A program made the translations under genes and the position numbers. DNA of 64,000 nucleotides from Thalassia testudinum (Eukaryota; Streptophyta; Magnoliopsida; Alismatales; Hydrocharitaceae): NCBI GenBank assembly GCA_037157565.1, contig JAZHRO010000050.1:41398501-41462500 (forward strand), read 5' to 3'. Positions 9,059 to 19,300 of the stretch are shown one piece after another. Numbering within the stretch: the first letter of the stretch is position 1; each line of letters begins with the position of its first letter. Below the pieces are notes generated by a model. That model was not told the DNA's origin. It did not search any database and saw only the letters and a program-made list of their open reading frames with translations.

Positions 9059-11784
9059 TGAAACGTCGGTTTGGATTTGATGACCGGGTTTTGGTTTTGT
9101 TATAACGTTGTAGTAAAGCCGGTTATTACCAACATTTCAAATATAAATTTTTTACTCGGAAAATAAAAGAGTTCCCGAGGTCGAACTCAGGGAGCAAGTC
9201 GTATTCTAGAGATATACATGTTTCTTTTACAAAATAAAGAAAGAGAGAGGGAAAGAATTTGTTGTTCTTTTCGTTTTCTCCTCGTGATGTTCTTCTTTCT
9301 TTCTTTTCTTCAGATCTCCTTCTTCTTCTTTGTTCTGCAGAGGTGACGCTCCTCTTCAGATCTCCTTCTTTTTCTTCCTTATGGCTGCAGAGCTTCTACC
9401 TTCAGCTACTAAGTCTTCCTTTCTTCTTCTTCTGCTTTGGCCGTTGCTCTTCTTTTCTTTCTTTCTTCAGCCTGCCTTCTTTCCTGCTCTGGCTGCTGAC
9501 CTTCCGTCGTCTGACCCGGTGCTTCGACGACTTAACTATGCATTTGCTACAGTGCAGCTCCTTCTTCTTCCGCGGGTCTTCTTCTTCGCCTGCGCCTGCA
9601 CACTTCAGAGTTTCTCGTCAGAAGCAAAACCTACTCTACCCTCCCCCCCCCGCGTCTCTCTTTCTCTCTGAAACCACTCTTGGGAAAGCTCTCCCAGAGC
9701 TACCGGGTAACCGGGTTCGGATCAGGCCCGGGTCCAGGCCCACCGGCGTGCGTGGTGGGCGAGGAGTGCAGGTCAGTCGAGTCGGGTCGGGTCGGTTCGG
9801 GTCAGGTCCGCGGGGCGTGAGCGCGGACGAGACCGGGTAACCGGGCGGGTGAAGGGGACCTCACCCCGTGTACTGAGGCAGTAAGGCTACTGCACTTTTG
9901 CATCTTATGTCGCTGCGGCTCTTCAGGCGTTTCCGAGGTGGGACTAAACGGCCCACCTCAATTGCGCGCCCGCAGCGGGGAATTCAGCAGGAGATGGCAG
10001 TGTCACGCGGAGTTTTCTTCCTCAGCTGCGAACCTGTTGTTTTGCCAAAACTCCTCGCAAGGCCTGGGAGTGAATCTGGGCTTGGCGCTGAGCGTGGCGC
10101 GCCTGTAGCTGCAGGCGGAAGTAGGTCCTCCTGCACGGCAATGGCGGCGGAGGTCGGGTGGCCTGTCCACAAGAAAACGGCCTTCTCGGCCTAATCAGAG
10201 AGTGCCAGGAGCTTCGCCAGGGTGCGGCGAAGCTCGTGTGGGTGGTGGCGAGGCGCGGGGCGGCGTGCGAGGGCTGCCCTAGGTCGGACTGTGGGTCGGA
10301 GGATGGGTCTGTTCGGTGGAGTTGCAGAGGGTGATGTGGGGGAAGTGGTAGGGCGGAGATTGATCAGGGTGAGGAGGCGGAGGTCCTGCGGTGGTTGGCG
10401 AGCCGTGTGGGTCGCTGAGGTGAAGGGAGCGGCTCGCCGGAGGATGGCCGGAGGCGGAGAAGGTGAGGGTGAACAGGAGCGGTCGAGGGTTTAATCAAAT
10501 AAAAGACAGTGAGGAAAAGAAAGAGGGGGAGATGGGGAGGAGTTCTGACCTAGCTATGGAGACGAAAGGGGCCGAGGCAGGGCGACAGTCGTATCGACTG
10601 TCGCCGGAGAAGAAGATGCCCAGGGGAAGGGGCGGCGGCGAGCAGAGGGCTGGAGAGGCGCCAGCTGGGTACGGCGTGGCGCAGGAAGACCAGGGGAGGA
10701 GGTCTCTGCTGCTGGTATTACGGCAGAGCGAAGAGGAGGAGGAGGAGGAACCGCCGGAGCTGGTGGGCGTCTGCTGGAGGGAGAGGAGAAGAAAGTTGGG
10801 GGTTTTCTCCGTCAGACCCGAGCTGCCCTGGTCGGTGGAGCAGCGGGGGGTATTTATAGGGGTGAAACAGGGAGGAAGGCGGAGGGAGACGACGTGTCTC
10901 CCTCGCCGGAGAATGGTCGGAAACACGAACCCATACCGTCCGTGCGTTCGCACGGCCGGTATGGTGGGCTACAATGACCAGGGGGTGCCCCTGCGACGGC
11001 TGACGACGCAGGGCACCCCCGGTTTACTTGCCAGGTCCCCCACCTCACCCTGCGCGGCGCCATGCTCCGCGCAAGGTCGCCGGAGCATGGTGCTGGCAGG
11101 GTTTTGCAGGAGGGACCTGATTGCAAAGAACGAAGGAGAGTTAGGGGCCAAAATGCGAGGGTTCAAAAGTTGAGGGCCAAAGAGTAAATATATGAGGACC
11201 AAAGTGTAAAGTCGGTCAAGGAGGTTTCTTCTTAGGCTCAAGTTTTTATACATGACTAATTAGGACCTAAGGAATCTGATGGTGAATTTCATTTTCATAT
11301 TAAACCTTGTTTGACCGGTCAATTTGCGCAAAAACCCAAATCAAGTTATTAATTGGGCGTGGTTCTCAATGTAGGTCAAAATGGGTTCTAAAGGCCAAAT
11401 TGAAGGTTCTAAACCCTAGAGATTATTTTTCTATGAATTTTAGAGGGTTTATTCTATTTTTACTTTGCCTCGAACCTCGTGAATTGAAGTCGGTTGTTTT
11501 TAGGGTTACAGATTATCATTTAGTTTCTTGGAAGTGCTGTAGCCCTTGCTAGATCATCTCATCCCACTTTTATTCTTATTAAGCTGCTTTGACCTATGTT
11601 TGGGCCCTGAATTGCCCTGTATGCAGATTATACTGGTAAAATTGCATTTTTACCCCTTATGACTTGTTTTCTTCTCAAACTCAGAATTCTCTGAGTTAAG
11701 CCTTTCCTTGAGGTATGTAGGAGCTTTTATCCTTTGTATTAGGTCAAAATGAGCTAGTTATGGCTCATGATGAGGTTCTCATCA
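9059..11784 (-). repeat. B 3' LTR (left copy)
   Basis: Begins TGAAACGTCGG and ends TTCTCATCA on the plus strand. The minus-strand TATA box at 10851-10859 divides it into U3 (to 11784) and a long R-U5 (about 1.77 kb, 9059-10830). About 9700-11150 is strongly GC-rich; the ends are AT-rich. Long plus-strand frames here (9259-9840, 10463-11173) are antisense to the element and low in complexity, and I do not call them genes. Confidence 0.93.
10851..11090 (-). promoter_or_regulatory. B LTR core promoter with three U3 hairpins
   Basis: TATA box CTATAAATA (minus strand, 10851-10859). Upstream in U3 come three inverted repeats: 10931-10964 (16-bp arms CCATACCGTCCGTGCG and partner, one mismatch, 2-nt loop), 10981-11020 (GGGGGTGCCC arms, one bulge) and 11060-11090 (perfect 10-bp arms CCATGCTCCG / CGGAGCATGG). 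The same set is present in the right LTR, with the first hairpin at 18161-18194 and TATA at 18081-18089. They could be dimer binding sites or form cruciforms; neither is shown. Confidence 0.75.
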
Positions 11785-13049
11785 TACCCCCATGCCTAGC
11801 TTTTGCTAGTCCCTTAGCAAAAACTTAAGGTTTCAACCCTTGTTCTAGACCATGAAGTTTTTAATAGTTTTAGATAAGTGCCCTTTTTTTATTTGAGCAT
11901 AGATTAGGTTAGAATGCTGACCATAGGCCTAAAAGGTACTCTAGTACCAATCAAGATCCAAATCTGTCTAGCCTTAGCCTCAGTCTTTTAGCAAAGGTTT
12001 TTAAGGTCCACAAGAACTAACCTAAGGTTTATTGGACTTCGTGGTTAAAGCACCCGTGCTTGAAATGATTTTAGCCCTGGCTCAGTTCGCAGTGCGTTTT
12101 GTAAGAGAGAGATAGAAAGTTTTTCTGTTTGGAGAGTTTTCTCTCTCTTTTTCTTTTTAGTTCTAGCCTAGGATTGGCTTTTCAACACAGTCTGTCTCAG
12201 ATTCCTTGCTCCCATCATCAATCCTCAAGGGTTCCTGGCGATCGATGCTTCGAGATAGCACCGCCCATGGCAACCCCCGGAACCCTGGCTATTGAGATTT
12301 CGAGATAATCCCATCCATGGTATTCCGTGGCCGAATCCAGACCCTGGCAATTGACACTTCGAGATAATGCCATCCATGGAATCTGAACCAGCAGAGTGCT
12401 TACATGCCCCCAGTAGGATATGTAAATATCCTAAGAGACAAGCACCGAGGAGATGATATTTTGTTACGCATCTTCGAGGGGATTTCCCGCCTCTCTGCGC
12501 TGGGAACTCGTCCAAATCAACTTGTGTTGATCGGCCGCTCCTATTCTAGGTGTTCTTTTCAGATTTTTGCGACGCTTCTGCGTGATTCTGATTTTTACGC
12601 TTACTGAACCAGGCTGTGTGTGAGGTTAGGGTGCTTAGGTTACTGAGTCCCGTAAACCAAAAATTAGTTAACGAGGCCGAATACTCCCTAAGCCTTAGAC
12701 CTAATACTTCAGCTCAACCTCTTGAGGAGTGTCCAGATCTTAATGGGTACTAAGAGTCTATTCAAGAATGCCTAAGGTTTGCATTCTTACTAATCTCATT
12801 GTGCGCTTTTCAGTTATTTTCTTGAATGAGGTCTAGAACTTAGGTTAATTCCTTAGTTCCTTACTAATGACTATCACTTTTTCTCATATTTTTGTGCTCC
12901 TTTTTCATTTTGTTTCTTTTCTCCTTCACAAAATTTTCCTTCTCCTCTTTTCCTCTTATTCTTTTTCGAAAATTTTTTTAATTTTTATGGTATTTTTGGC
13001 ATATGTGAATTTTTTGTTTGAAACCTTTTCTTACAAGTTTTTGCACTTT
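11785..13049 (-). other. B 3' spacer and terminal polypurine tract
   Basis: Noncoding DNA between the 3' LTR and the internal polypurine-like motif. The terminal tract (about 11785-11797) reads GGCATGGGGGTA on the minus strand, directly before the LTR start. Beside it, near 11802-11823, is an 8-bp-arm hairpin (ttttgcta ... tagcaaaa, loop gtccct) shared with A, C and D. The spacer also carries pyrimidine-rich runs (12120-12160, 12890-13020) and the repeat at 12225-12385. Confidence 0.75.
12225..12385 (-). repeat. Triple CCATGG/CTCGA repeat in B 3' spacer
   Basis: Three imperfect units of about 60 bp, each with cttcgagata (or ttcgagata) followed by a CCATGG-type block (cgcccatgg, ccatccatgg, ccatccatgg) and a ccctggc block. 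The same three-unit repeat, in the opposite strand sense, occurs in F at about 47440-47600, so number and order are conserved between two diverged elements. Function is unknown; an RNA structure in the 3' untranslated part is one possibility. Confidence 0.65.
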
Positions 13050-13090
13050 CATACCCCCCCATGCCTAAGATTTGCAATGTCCTCATTGTA
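13050..13090 (-). other. B internal polypurine-like motif
   Basis: On the minus strand it reads CAATGAGGACATTGCAAA followed by TTAGGCATGGGGGGGTATG. It lies 230 bp after the ORF stop and about 1.27 kb before the terminal tract. It is the best preserved of six copies in this window. Confidence 0.7.
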
Positions 13091-13318
13091 ACCTAGGGGT
13101 TTTTATTCAACTAAGTTCATACATTAGGATAGCTGTTTTGATGAGTGAATGGGTCGGGGTGACTGTTGCGGACGATTTCTAATCTCAGATGCAAGCACCT
13201 GAGGTGGGGTCGGCTGTCCTAAAGTGTGAACTTCAAGTGCAAAAAGCTGTCAGAACAAATTTCAGGTTTTCAAAGAGAATGGCGGGCTGCCTCCCGTTGA
13301 GCGCTAAATTTGATGCCT

Positions 13319-15172
13319 TCAGCCAAGCGGGAAATGCGATGGAGAGGGGATGGTCAAATCAGCAGAGTTTTGTAAGACAAGCACCTTGATTAAGAGCCTG
13401 GTTGGTCCAACCAGGTGCTTGTTCAGATCAACAGGCTGATGATGCAGCCCAAACCCAATCAATCTGGTGGGTTGATAGATGTGGATAAAAAGGTGTGGAA
13501 CCCACCATAAACTGTGAAGCTCAGATAGATGTGGAAGTGTAAACGCAGGGTTTGGCTGAGTCGAATCAGCCTGGTCAGAGTAGGGACCTGTAGAATAGTC
13601 AATGAATGACGCGGAAACCCTACGGGGGTGATCAGAGAATGATAGAGCATGGTATGTAGTCTGATCAATGTTCGAAACCCGATGTGGAAATGCAATCGGC
13701 TCGGTGAGAGGTGAATCTGAATAGAAATTGAGTCTGGTTGCGGGTCGGGGTTTGGGAGAGGTTTTGATCCGTTCTGTGTGTGCGGACAAGGTGGCCATTG
13801 TATACAAGGGCTCTTCTAGAAACAGATGATAGGTGGTTTTCTGTAGAGAGTCCTCTGGGTAACTATCAAATGCCGGAAGAGTGTCTGTAGGATGAAAGGA
13901 ATCGGATTCGAGAAAAAATTTGGATTCTTGGTTGTAATCACTCTTGGCATTTTCTATTTTTGGTTCCTGAGGATCGAAAAGGAGTGATTCTGTGTTATTA
14001 GTGATCTCGGGAATCAGGACCTCAAAGTCAGAGTCAGAGTCATGTGAACTGAGGTCGTAGATAGGCCTGGCGTGTTCAGGAAGGGGAATCTCTCCGCAAT
14101 TATAGTCAGATCTGAAATTGTCGGAGAGTTGGCGAAAATGATCATGAATTCCACCACAGCACAAATCATCAGATGTGGAATCAGCAGCCTGACTGGGTTC
14201 TAGCCTATATGTCACTTCTGGGCTCAAAAAGATGTTCTGTTCAAGCTCTAAGCTGGTAGGATAGACCCCATTAAAACCTTGCTCATCCAACTCCTCAGTT
14301 TCTGTATCATAAATTGGCATGTTTTCTGAAAAATCAATCAGATTTCCTGAGGATGTTGGAAAAGGACATTCATCAAATAAAGGCCCGGAATCATATTCTG
14401 TAAAAATTTGATCTTTCTCATAAGGGGCCTCATAATCTTCCCAATAAGTTTCAGATCTAGGTTCTAGGCTTAGGATGTGGGTAGAATTATTAGAACCTAA
14501 GTCCGAATAACCTTCGAGGGTTACCTTATCAAAACAAGGGGCGGAATTTATACCCTCCAGAGGTTCAATTCTAATCTTGTTATTGCAGGAGTCTTGGAGT
14601 TCTAAGCTTGGTGATTTATGGCCTAGGGTTGGCTCAGCATTGTGTTCTCCTGCAACTTCCCAACCTATTTTAATGCTATCTTCTATTTGGGTTGGGAGTC
14701 GACAACCACCTTGTGCCTCAATCCCGAGGTCTGGGAAACTGGATTGATTCTTAGTACTGTTCCAAGATGACTCATCCTTTGTTTCTGGTATATACGGGTA
14801 TTTCTGGTTGATAATTTGTTCTACTGATTTCATCATTTCTACCCGTTTCATAAGGGCATCTTGGTGTTGTTCCCAAAGTACAGGATTTGTCAAGCATTGA
14901 AGGTATTCAGATTGGTGTAATTTTTCCATCTCAATGTATCCTGTCATGAGCATATCTCGGGTTGATCCTTTTATGGCTCCTGTCAATAGAGTTTGGGCAC
15001 AGTTTATGATGAAGGCTGTGGTTGTTGGGACATCAACCTGAATATCTCCTATTGGTGTTGAGGTTTTTTCTTCTTTTTCATAGAATTTTATGGCATCCTC
15101 GATCATTTTATCTTTCATAGATCTCCGATATTCAGGTTTCTTGAATGGTAGTCTTAGGTGGTTTGGCTGCAT
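13319..15172 (-). CDS. B orphan ORF, 617 aa, unknown function
   Basis: Single uninterrupted frame on the element strand. I start at the first ATG (15172); the frame is open 8 further codons to a TTG and is closed upstream by a TGA. I recognise no gag, protease, RT, RNase H, integrase or zinc-knuckle motif. The N-terminal 140 residues look helical (MEKLHQSEYLQ, INQKYPYIPE). The middle, about 150-430, is rich in Asp, Glu, Ser and Pro (e.g. DSDSDFEV). The C-terminal block, about 548-605, is hydrophobic and is the best-conserved part (WWVPHLFIHI, IGFGLHHQP, VGPTRLLIK). Related frames occur in F, A, C and D. The TGA stop lies in a noncoding motif (TTGGCTGAAGGCAT, then AAATTTAGCGC) shared by all these elements. 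Position after the leader, with no gag before it, argues against a normal gag. An env-like or accessory protein is a guess only. Protein-level conservation with F suggests real coding. Confidence 0.65.
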   Translation of the reverse strand: MQPNHLRLPFKKPEYRRSMKDKMIEDAIKFYEKEEKTSTPIGDIQVDVPTTTAFIINCAQTLLTGAIKGSTRDMLMTGYIEMEKLHQSEYLQCLTNPVLWEQHQDALMKRVEMMKSVEQIINQKYPYIPETKDESSWNSTKNQSSFPDLGIEAQGGCRLPTQIEDSIKIGWEVAGEHNAEPTLGHKSPSLELQDSCNNKIRIEPLEGINSAPCFDKVTLEGYSDLGSNNSTHILSLEPRSETYWEDYEAPYEKDQIFTEYDSGPLFDECPFPTSSGNLIDFSENMPIYDTETEELDEQGFNGVYPTSLELEQNIFLSPEVTYRLEPSQAADSTSDDLCCGGIHDHFRQLSDNFRSDYNCGEIPLPEHARPIYDLSSHDSDSDFEVLIPEITNNTESLLFDPQEPKIENAKSDYNQESKFFLESDSFHPTDTLPAFDSYPEDSLQKTTYHLFLEEPLYTMATLSAHTERIKTSPKPRPATRLNFYSDSPLTEPIAFPHRVSNIDQTTYHALSFSDHPRRVSASFIDYSTGPYSDQADSTQPNPAFTLPHLSELHSLWWVPHLFIHIYQPTRLIGFGLHHQPVDLNKHLVGPTRLLIKVLVLQNSADLTIPSPSHFPLG

Positions 15173-16260
15173 ATTTGGATTAGGTGGTGGAATCAAGATG
15201 TGGAATCAAAGGCTTCGATGTAGACTCATGTTGTGCCAAGATGGAAGAAGGGAGTATCAGAGGAAAGATTAATGTGGTGGTGCTGCATAAACAAGGGAAC
15301 TGAGGCCTAACCTCAGGGCAAGTGAATTCCTAAAGGAGGTTTCAAGGACCTCCTTCCAAGCATATACTGAGGGACTGGATGAGATAAGCAGGTGCTGGAC
15401 CCAATCAAGACACCCAAAAATTTGTTGGGTGACTATAGAGGTGCGGGGCAGATGGACCCCTTGATCAGAAAGATCGTCCACCTGAGAATTACCTGGGCAG
15501 CCAAAGAGGGAGAGTCCCGCGAAGACCCCTACACGGTAGAGCGTCCCCACGGGTTACAGGGTTTCCCCCACCCGACCTCTCTTGTCACTGCGGTTCCAGG
15601 TAGACCAGAATGGGGATCTTGACCTCTTAAGTCTACCAATTTTAAGATCAGGGTGCTTAAGGTTTTCACTTGAACTTTAGTCTTTTAAGTGCAAAGAGTG
15701 ACCTAATTTAAGGTTGGTTGACCCAAGGGGTCAACTTTACCTCTTGTTTTCTTTGAGAGCTTTTAGGTCCTGTCTTTTAGGGTTCAAGTGTTTAGAGAGC
15801 CAATTGTTTTAGATTTTCTTTGAATAGGTATTTTCAGACAAGGGCTTGGGCACACTTCATTTGGTTTTCTCAATTCTTGCTTAAGGAGTGTGTCTCTAAA
15901 TCCCTAGTGTTGGATCCTAGGTTGGCTCTACTTGGTCCAGTTAATTCTTTGTTGGGTAATTAGGGCTCAAGCAAGAATGTGTTAGCCCTTAAATACCCTT
16001 AATAGTGTGCAGAAATAATGAGTTGAAAACATGCAACTTTTATGGTTACTAAATATGGAAGACAGGTTAGCCCTATATTGCTTGTTCTTTTCTTTTCTTC
16101 CGCTTTAGAGCTTAGGGGTTAATAGTGAGAGGAAAAATTTACCTGTCTTCGGAGTGGTTGTCGTGTGGTTGCTTGTCTTCTTGAGTTCCTGTAGCTGCAC
16201 AAAAGAGAGGAGATTATCAGAAATTAAAAAAAAGAAACAGGAATGTTTACCTCTAGAATA
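15173..16260 (-). other. B leader region
   Basis: About 1.1 kb between the PBS hairpin and the ORF on the minus strand, without a convincing frame. The block 15270-15620 is recognisably shared with the F leader (22280-22755), including ggagagtcccgcgaagacccctac-type sequence and ggacccaatcaagac. Conservation in two diverged leaders suggests a packaging or translation signal; this is inferred. Confidence 0.6.
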
Positions 16261-16286
16261 GCCGTTGCTCCCCGGCAACGGCGCCA
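16261..16286 (-). other. B tRNA-Asp primer binding site with overlapping stem-loop
   Basis: 16270-16286 reads TGGCGCCGTTGCCGGGG on the minus strand, a perfect 17-nt complement of the plant tRNA-Asp 3' end. GCCGTTGC (16261-16268) and GCAACGGC (16275-16282) form a perfect 8-bp stem with a 6-nt loop, burying part of the PBS. Confidence 0.95.
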
Positions 16287-16289
16287 AAA

Positions 16290-19015
16290 TGAAACGTCGG
16301 TTTGGATTTGATGACCGGGTTTTGGTTTCGTTATAACGTTGTAGTAAAGCCGGTTATTACCAACATTTCAAATATAATTTTTTTACTCGGAAAATAAAAG
16401 AGTTCCCGAGGTCGAACTCAGGGAGCAAGTCGTATTCTAGAGATATACATGTTTCTTTTACAAAATAAAGAAAGAGAGAGGGAAAGAATTTGTTGTTCTT
16501 TTCATTTTCTCCTCGTGATGTTCTTCTTTCTTTCTTTTCTTCAGATCTCCTTCTTCTTCTTTGTTCTGCAGAGGTGACGCTCCTCTTCAGATCTCCTTCT
16601 TTTTCTTCCTTATGGCTGCAGAGCTTCTACCTTCAGCTACTAAGTCTTCCTTTCTTCTTCTTCTGCTTTGGCCGTTGCTCTTCTTTTCTTTCTTTCTTCA
16701 GCCTGCCTTCTTTCCTGCTCTGGCTGCTGACCTTCCGTCGTCTGACCCGGTGCTTCGACGACTTAACTATGCATTTGCTACAGTGCAGCTCCTTCTTCTT
16801 CCGCGGGTCTTCTTCTTCGCCTGTGCCTGCACACTTCAGAGTTTCTCGTCAGAAGCAAAACCTACTCTACCCTCCCCCCCCCGCGTCTCTCTTTCTCTCT
16901 GAAACCACTCTTGGGAAAGCTCTCCCAGAGCTACCGGGTAACCGGGTTCGGATCAGGCCCGGGTCCAGGCCCACCGGCGTGCGTGGTGGGCGAGGAGTGC
17001 AGGTCAGTCGAGTCGGGTCGGGTCGGTTCGGGTCAGGTCCGCGGGGCGTGAGCGCGGACGAGACCGGGTAACCGGGCGGGTGAAGGGGACCTCACCCCGT
17101 GTACTGAGGCAGTAAGGCTACTGCACTTTTGCATCTTATGTCGCTGCGGCTCTTCAGGCGTTTCCGAGGTGGGACTAAACGGCCCACCTCAATTGCGCAC
17201 CCGCAGCGGGGAATTCAGCAGGAGATGGCAGTGTCACGCGGAGTTTTCTTCCTCAGCTGCGAACCTGGTGTTTTGCCAAAACTCCTCGCAAGGCCTGGGA
17301 GTGAATCTGGGCTTGGCGCTGAGCGTGGCGCGCCTGTAGCTGCAGGCGGAAGCAGGTCCTCCTGCACGGCAATGGCGGCGGAGGTCGGGTGGCCTGTCCA
17401 CAAGAAAACGGCCTCTCGGCCTAATCAGAGAGTGCCAGGAGCTTCGCCAGGGTGCGGCGAAGCTCGTGTGGGTGGTGGCGAGGCGTGGGGCGGCGTGCGA
17501 GGGCTGCCCTAGGTCGGACTGTGGGTCGGAGGATGGGTCTGTTCGGTGGAGTTGCAGAGGGTGATGTGGGGGAAGTGGTAGGGCGGAGATTGATCAGGGT
17601 GAGGAGGCGGAGGTCCTGCGGTGGTTGGCGAGCCGTGTGGGTCGCTGAGGTGATGGGAGCGGCTCGCCGGAGGATGGCCGGAGGCGGAGAAGGTGAGGGT
17701 GAACAGGAGCGGTCGAGGGTTTAATCAAATAAAAGACAGTGAGGAAAAGAAAGAGGGGGAGATGGGGAGGAGTTCTGACCTAGATATGGAGACGAAAGGG
17801 GCCGAGGCAGGGCGACAGTCGTATCGACTGTCGCCGGAGAAGAAGATGCCCAGGGGAAGGGGCGGCGGCGAGCAGAGGGCTGGAGAGGCGCCAGCTGGGT
17901 ACGGCGTGGCGCAGGAAGACCAGGGGAGGAGGTCTCTGCTGCTGGTATTACGGCAGAGCGAAGAGGAGGAGGAGGAGGAACCGCCGGAGCTGGTGGGCGT
18001 CTGCCGGAGGGAGAGGAGAAGAAAGTTGGGGGTTTTCTCCGTCAGACCCGAGCTGCCCTGGTCGGTGGAGCAGCGGGGGGTATTTATAGGGGTGAAACAG
18101 GGAGGAAGGCGGAGGGAGACGACGTGTCTCCCTCGCCGGAGAATGGTCGGAAACACGAACCCATACCGTCCGTGCGTTCGCACGGCCGGTATGGTGGGCT
18201 ACAATGACCAGGGGGGTGCCCCTGCGACGGCTGACGACGTAGGGCACCCCCGGTTTACTTGCCAGGTCCCCCACCTCACCCTGCGCGGCGCCATGCTCCG
18301 CGCAAGGTCGCCGGAGCATGGTGCTGGCAGGGTTTTGCAGGAGGGACCTGATTGCAAAGAACGAAGGAGAGTTAGGGGCCAAAATGCGAGGGTTCAAAAG
18401 TTGAGGGCCAAAGAGTAAATATATGAGGACCAAAGTGTAAAGTCGGTCAAGGAGGTTTCTTCTTAGGCTCAAGTTTTTATACATGACTAATTAGGACCTA
18501 AGGAATCTGATGGTGAATTTCATTTTCATATTAAACCTTGTTTGACCGGTCAATTTGTGCAAAAACCCAAATCAAGTTATTAATTGGGCGTGGTTCTCAA
18601 TGTAGGTCAAAATGGGTTCTAAAGGTCAAATTGAAGGTTCTAAACCCTAGAGATTATTTTTCTATGAATTTTAGAGGGTTTATTCTATTTTTACTTTGCC
18701 TCGAACCTCGTGAATTGAAGTGGGTTGTTTTTAGGGTTACAGATTATCATTTAGTTTCTTGGAAGTGCTGTAGCCCTTGCTAGATCATCTCATCCCACTT
18801 TTATTCTTATTAAGCTGCTTTGACCTATGTTTGGGCCCTGAATTGCTCTGTATGCAGATTATACTGGTAAAATTGCATTTTTACCCCTTATGACTTGTTT
18901 TCTTCTCAAACTCAGAATTCTCTGAGTTAAGCCTTTCCTTGAGGTATGTAGGAGCTTTTATCCTTTGTATTAGGTCAAAATGAGCTAGTTATGGCTCATG
19001 ATGAGGTTCTCATCA
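16290..19015 (-). repeat. B 5' LTR (right copy)
   Basis: 2,726 bp, the same length as the left copy and about 99 percent identical to it by eye. Two single-base indels balance each other (near 17412 and 18213). TATA lies at 18081-18089 on the minus strand. This copy is next to the PBS and would drive transcription leftwards. Confidence 0.93.
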
Positions 19016-19020
19016 AGGAG

Positions 19021-19300
19021 GAAGTGGGGTTGTTTCCTATGAAGAAGAAGAGAAATAAAATAAAATAAAATATTAGGATTATTTATACACAAACCCTTAA
19101 CTTCTATGTTAAACCAAAAATAATGCATGTAACACACATAATTGGTTAACTAAGTCAATTCTAAATGCATATGAATGCAATGCATGAATTATGCAATCAA
19201 GCTAAAAACATAAACTAATTTATTTACATCCTAATGCATGTTAACTAAATCTTGAAGATATCTTAATATCTATGAATTCACATACTTAAATAGCCCACAA
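19021..19300 (-). repeat. G 5' LTR, second part (U3 side)
   Basis: Continuation of the G LTR after element B and its duplication. A minus-strand TATA-like box (TGTATAAATAATCC) lies at 19079-19092, in the position expected from the C and A LTRs. The AT-rich stretch with repeated aatgcat/gcatgaatt words resembles the distal U3 of A. The right border with J is not resolved. Confidence 0.4.

Larger units (their letters stand above)
9059..19015 (-). mobile_element. Element B: complete, young, non-autonomous LTR retrotransposon with one ORF
   Basis: 9,957 bp with two 2,726-bp LTRs (9059-11784 and 16290-19015), flanked by perfect 5-bp duplications AGGAG (9054-9058 and 19016-19020). On the minus strand the order is 5' LTR, perfect tRNA-Asp PBS (16270-16286), leader, one 617-codon ORF (15172-13319), internal polypurine-like motif, 3' spacer with a triple repeat, terminal polypurine tract (about 11785-11797), 3' LTR. 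I counted about 18 differences between the LTRs, roughly 0.7 percent, so insertion is recent. No gag, protease, RT or integrase is present. Mobilisation in trans by an Athila-type element such as H is inferred from shared PBS class and 3' motifs. Confidence 0.93.

Noticed and set aside
10495..10953. 152-codon minus-strand frame in both B LTRs (also 17725-18183), sense to the element
   Set aside because: It starts upstream of and spans the TATA box, so it could not be translated whole from the LTR transcript; composition is Ser/Pro/Arg-rich and no relative is seen in other elements.
9259..11173. Long plus-strand open frames in the B left LTR (193 and 236 codons), repeated at 16490-18418
   Set aside because: They lie in an LTR, are antisense to the element, low in complexity (Leu/Phe/Ser or Arg/Gly), and frameshift between the two nearly identical LTRs. 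GC-rich composition explains them.
16270..16286. Possible tRNA-Asp gene fragment
   Set aside because: Only the 17 nt complementary to the tRNA 3' end is present next to an LTR, so it is a primer binding site. The same holds for the other PBS.
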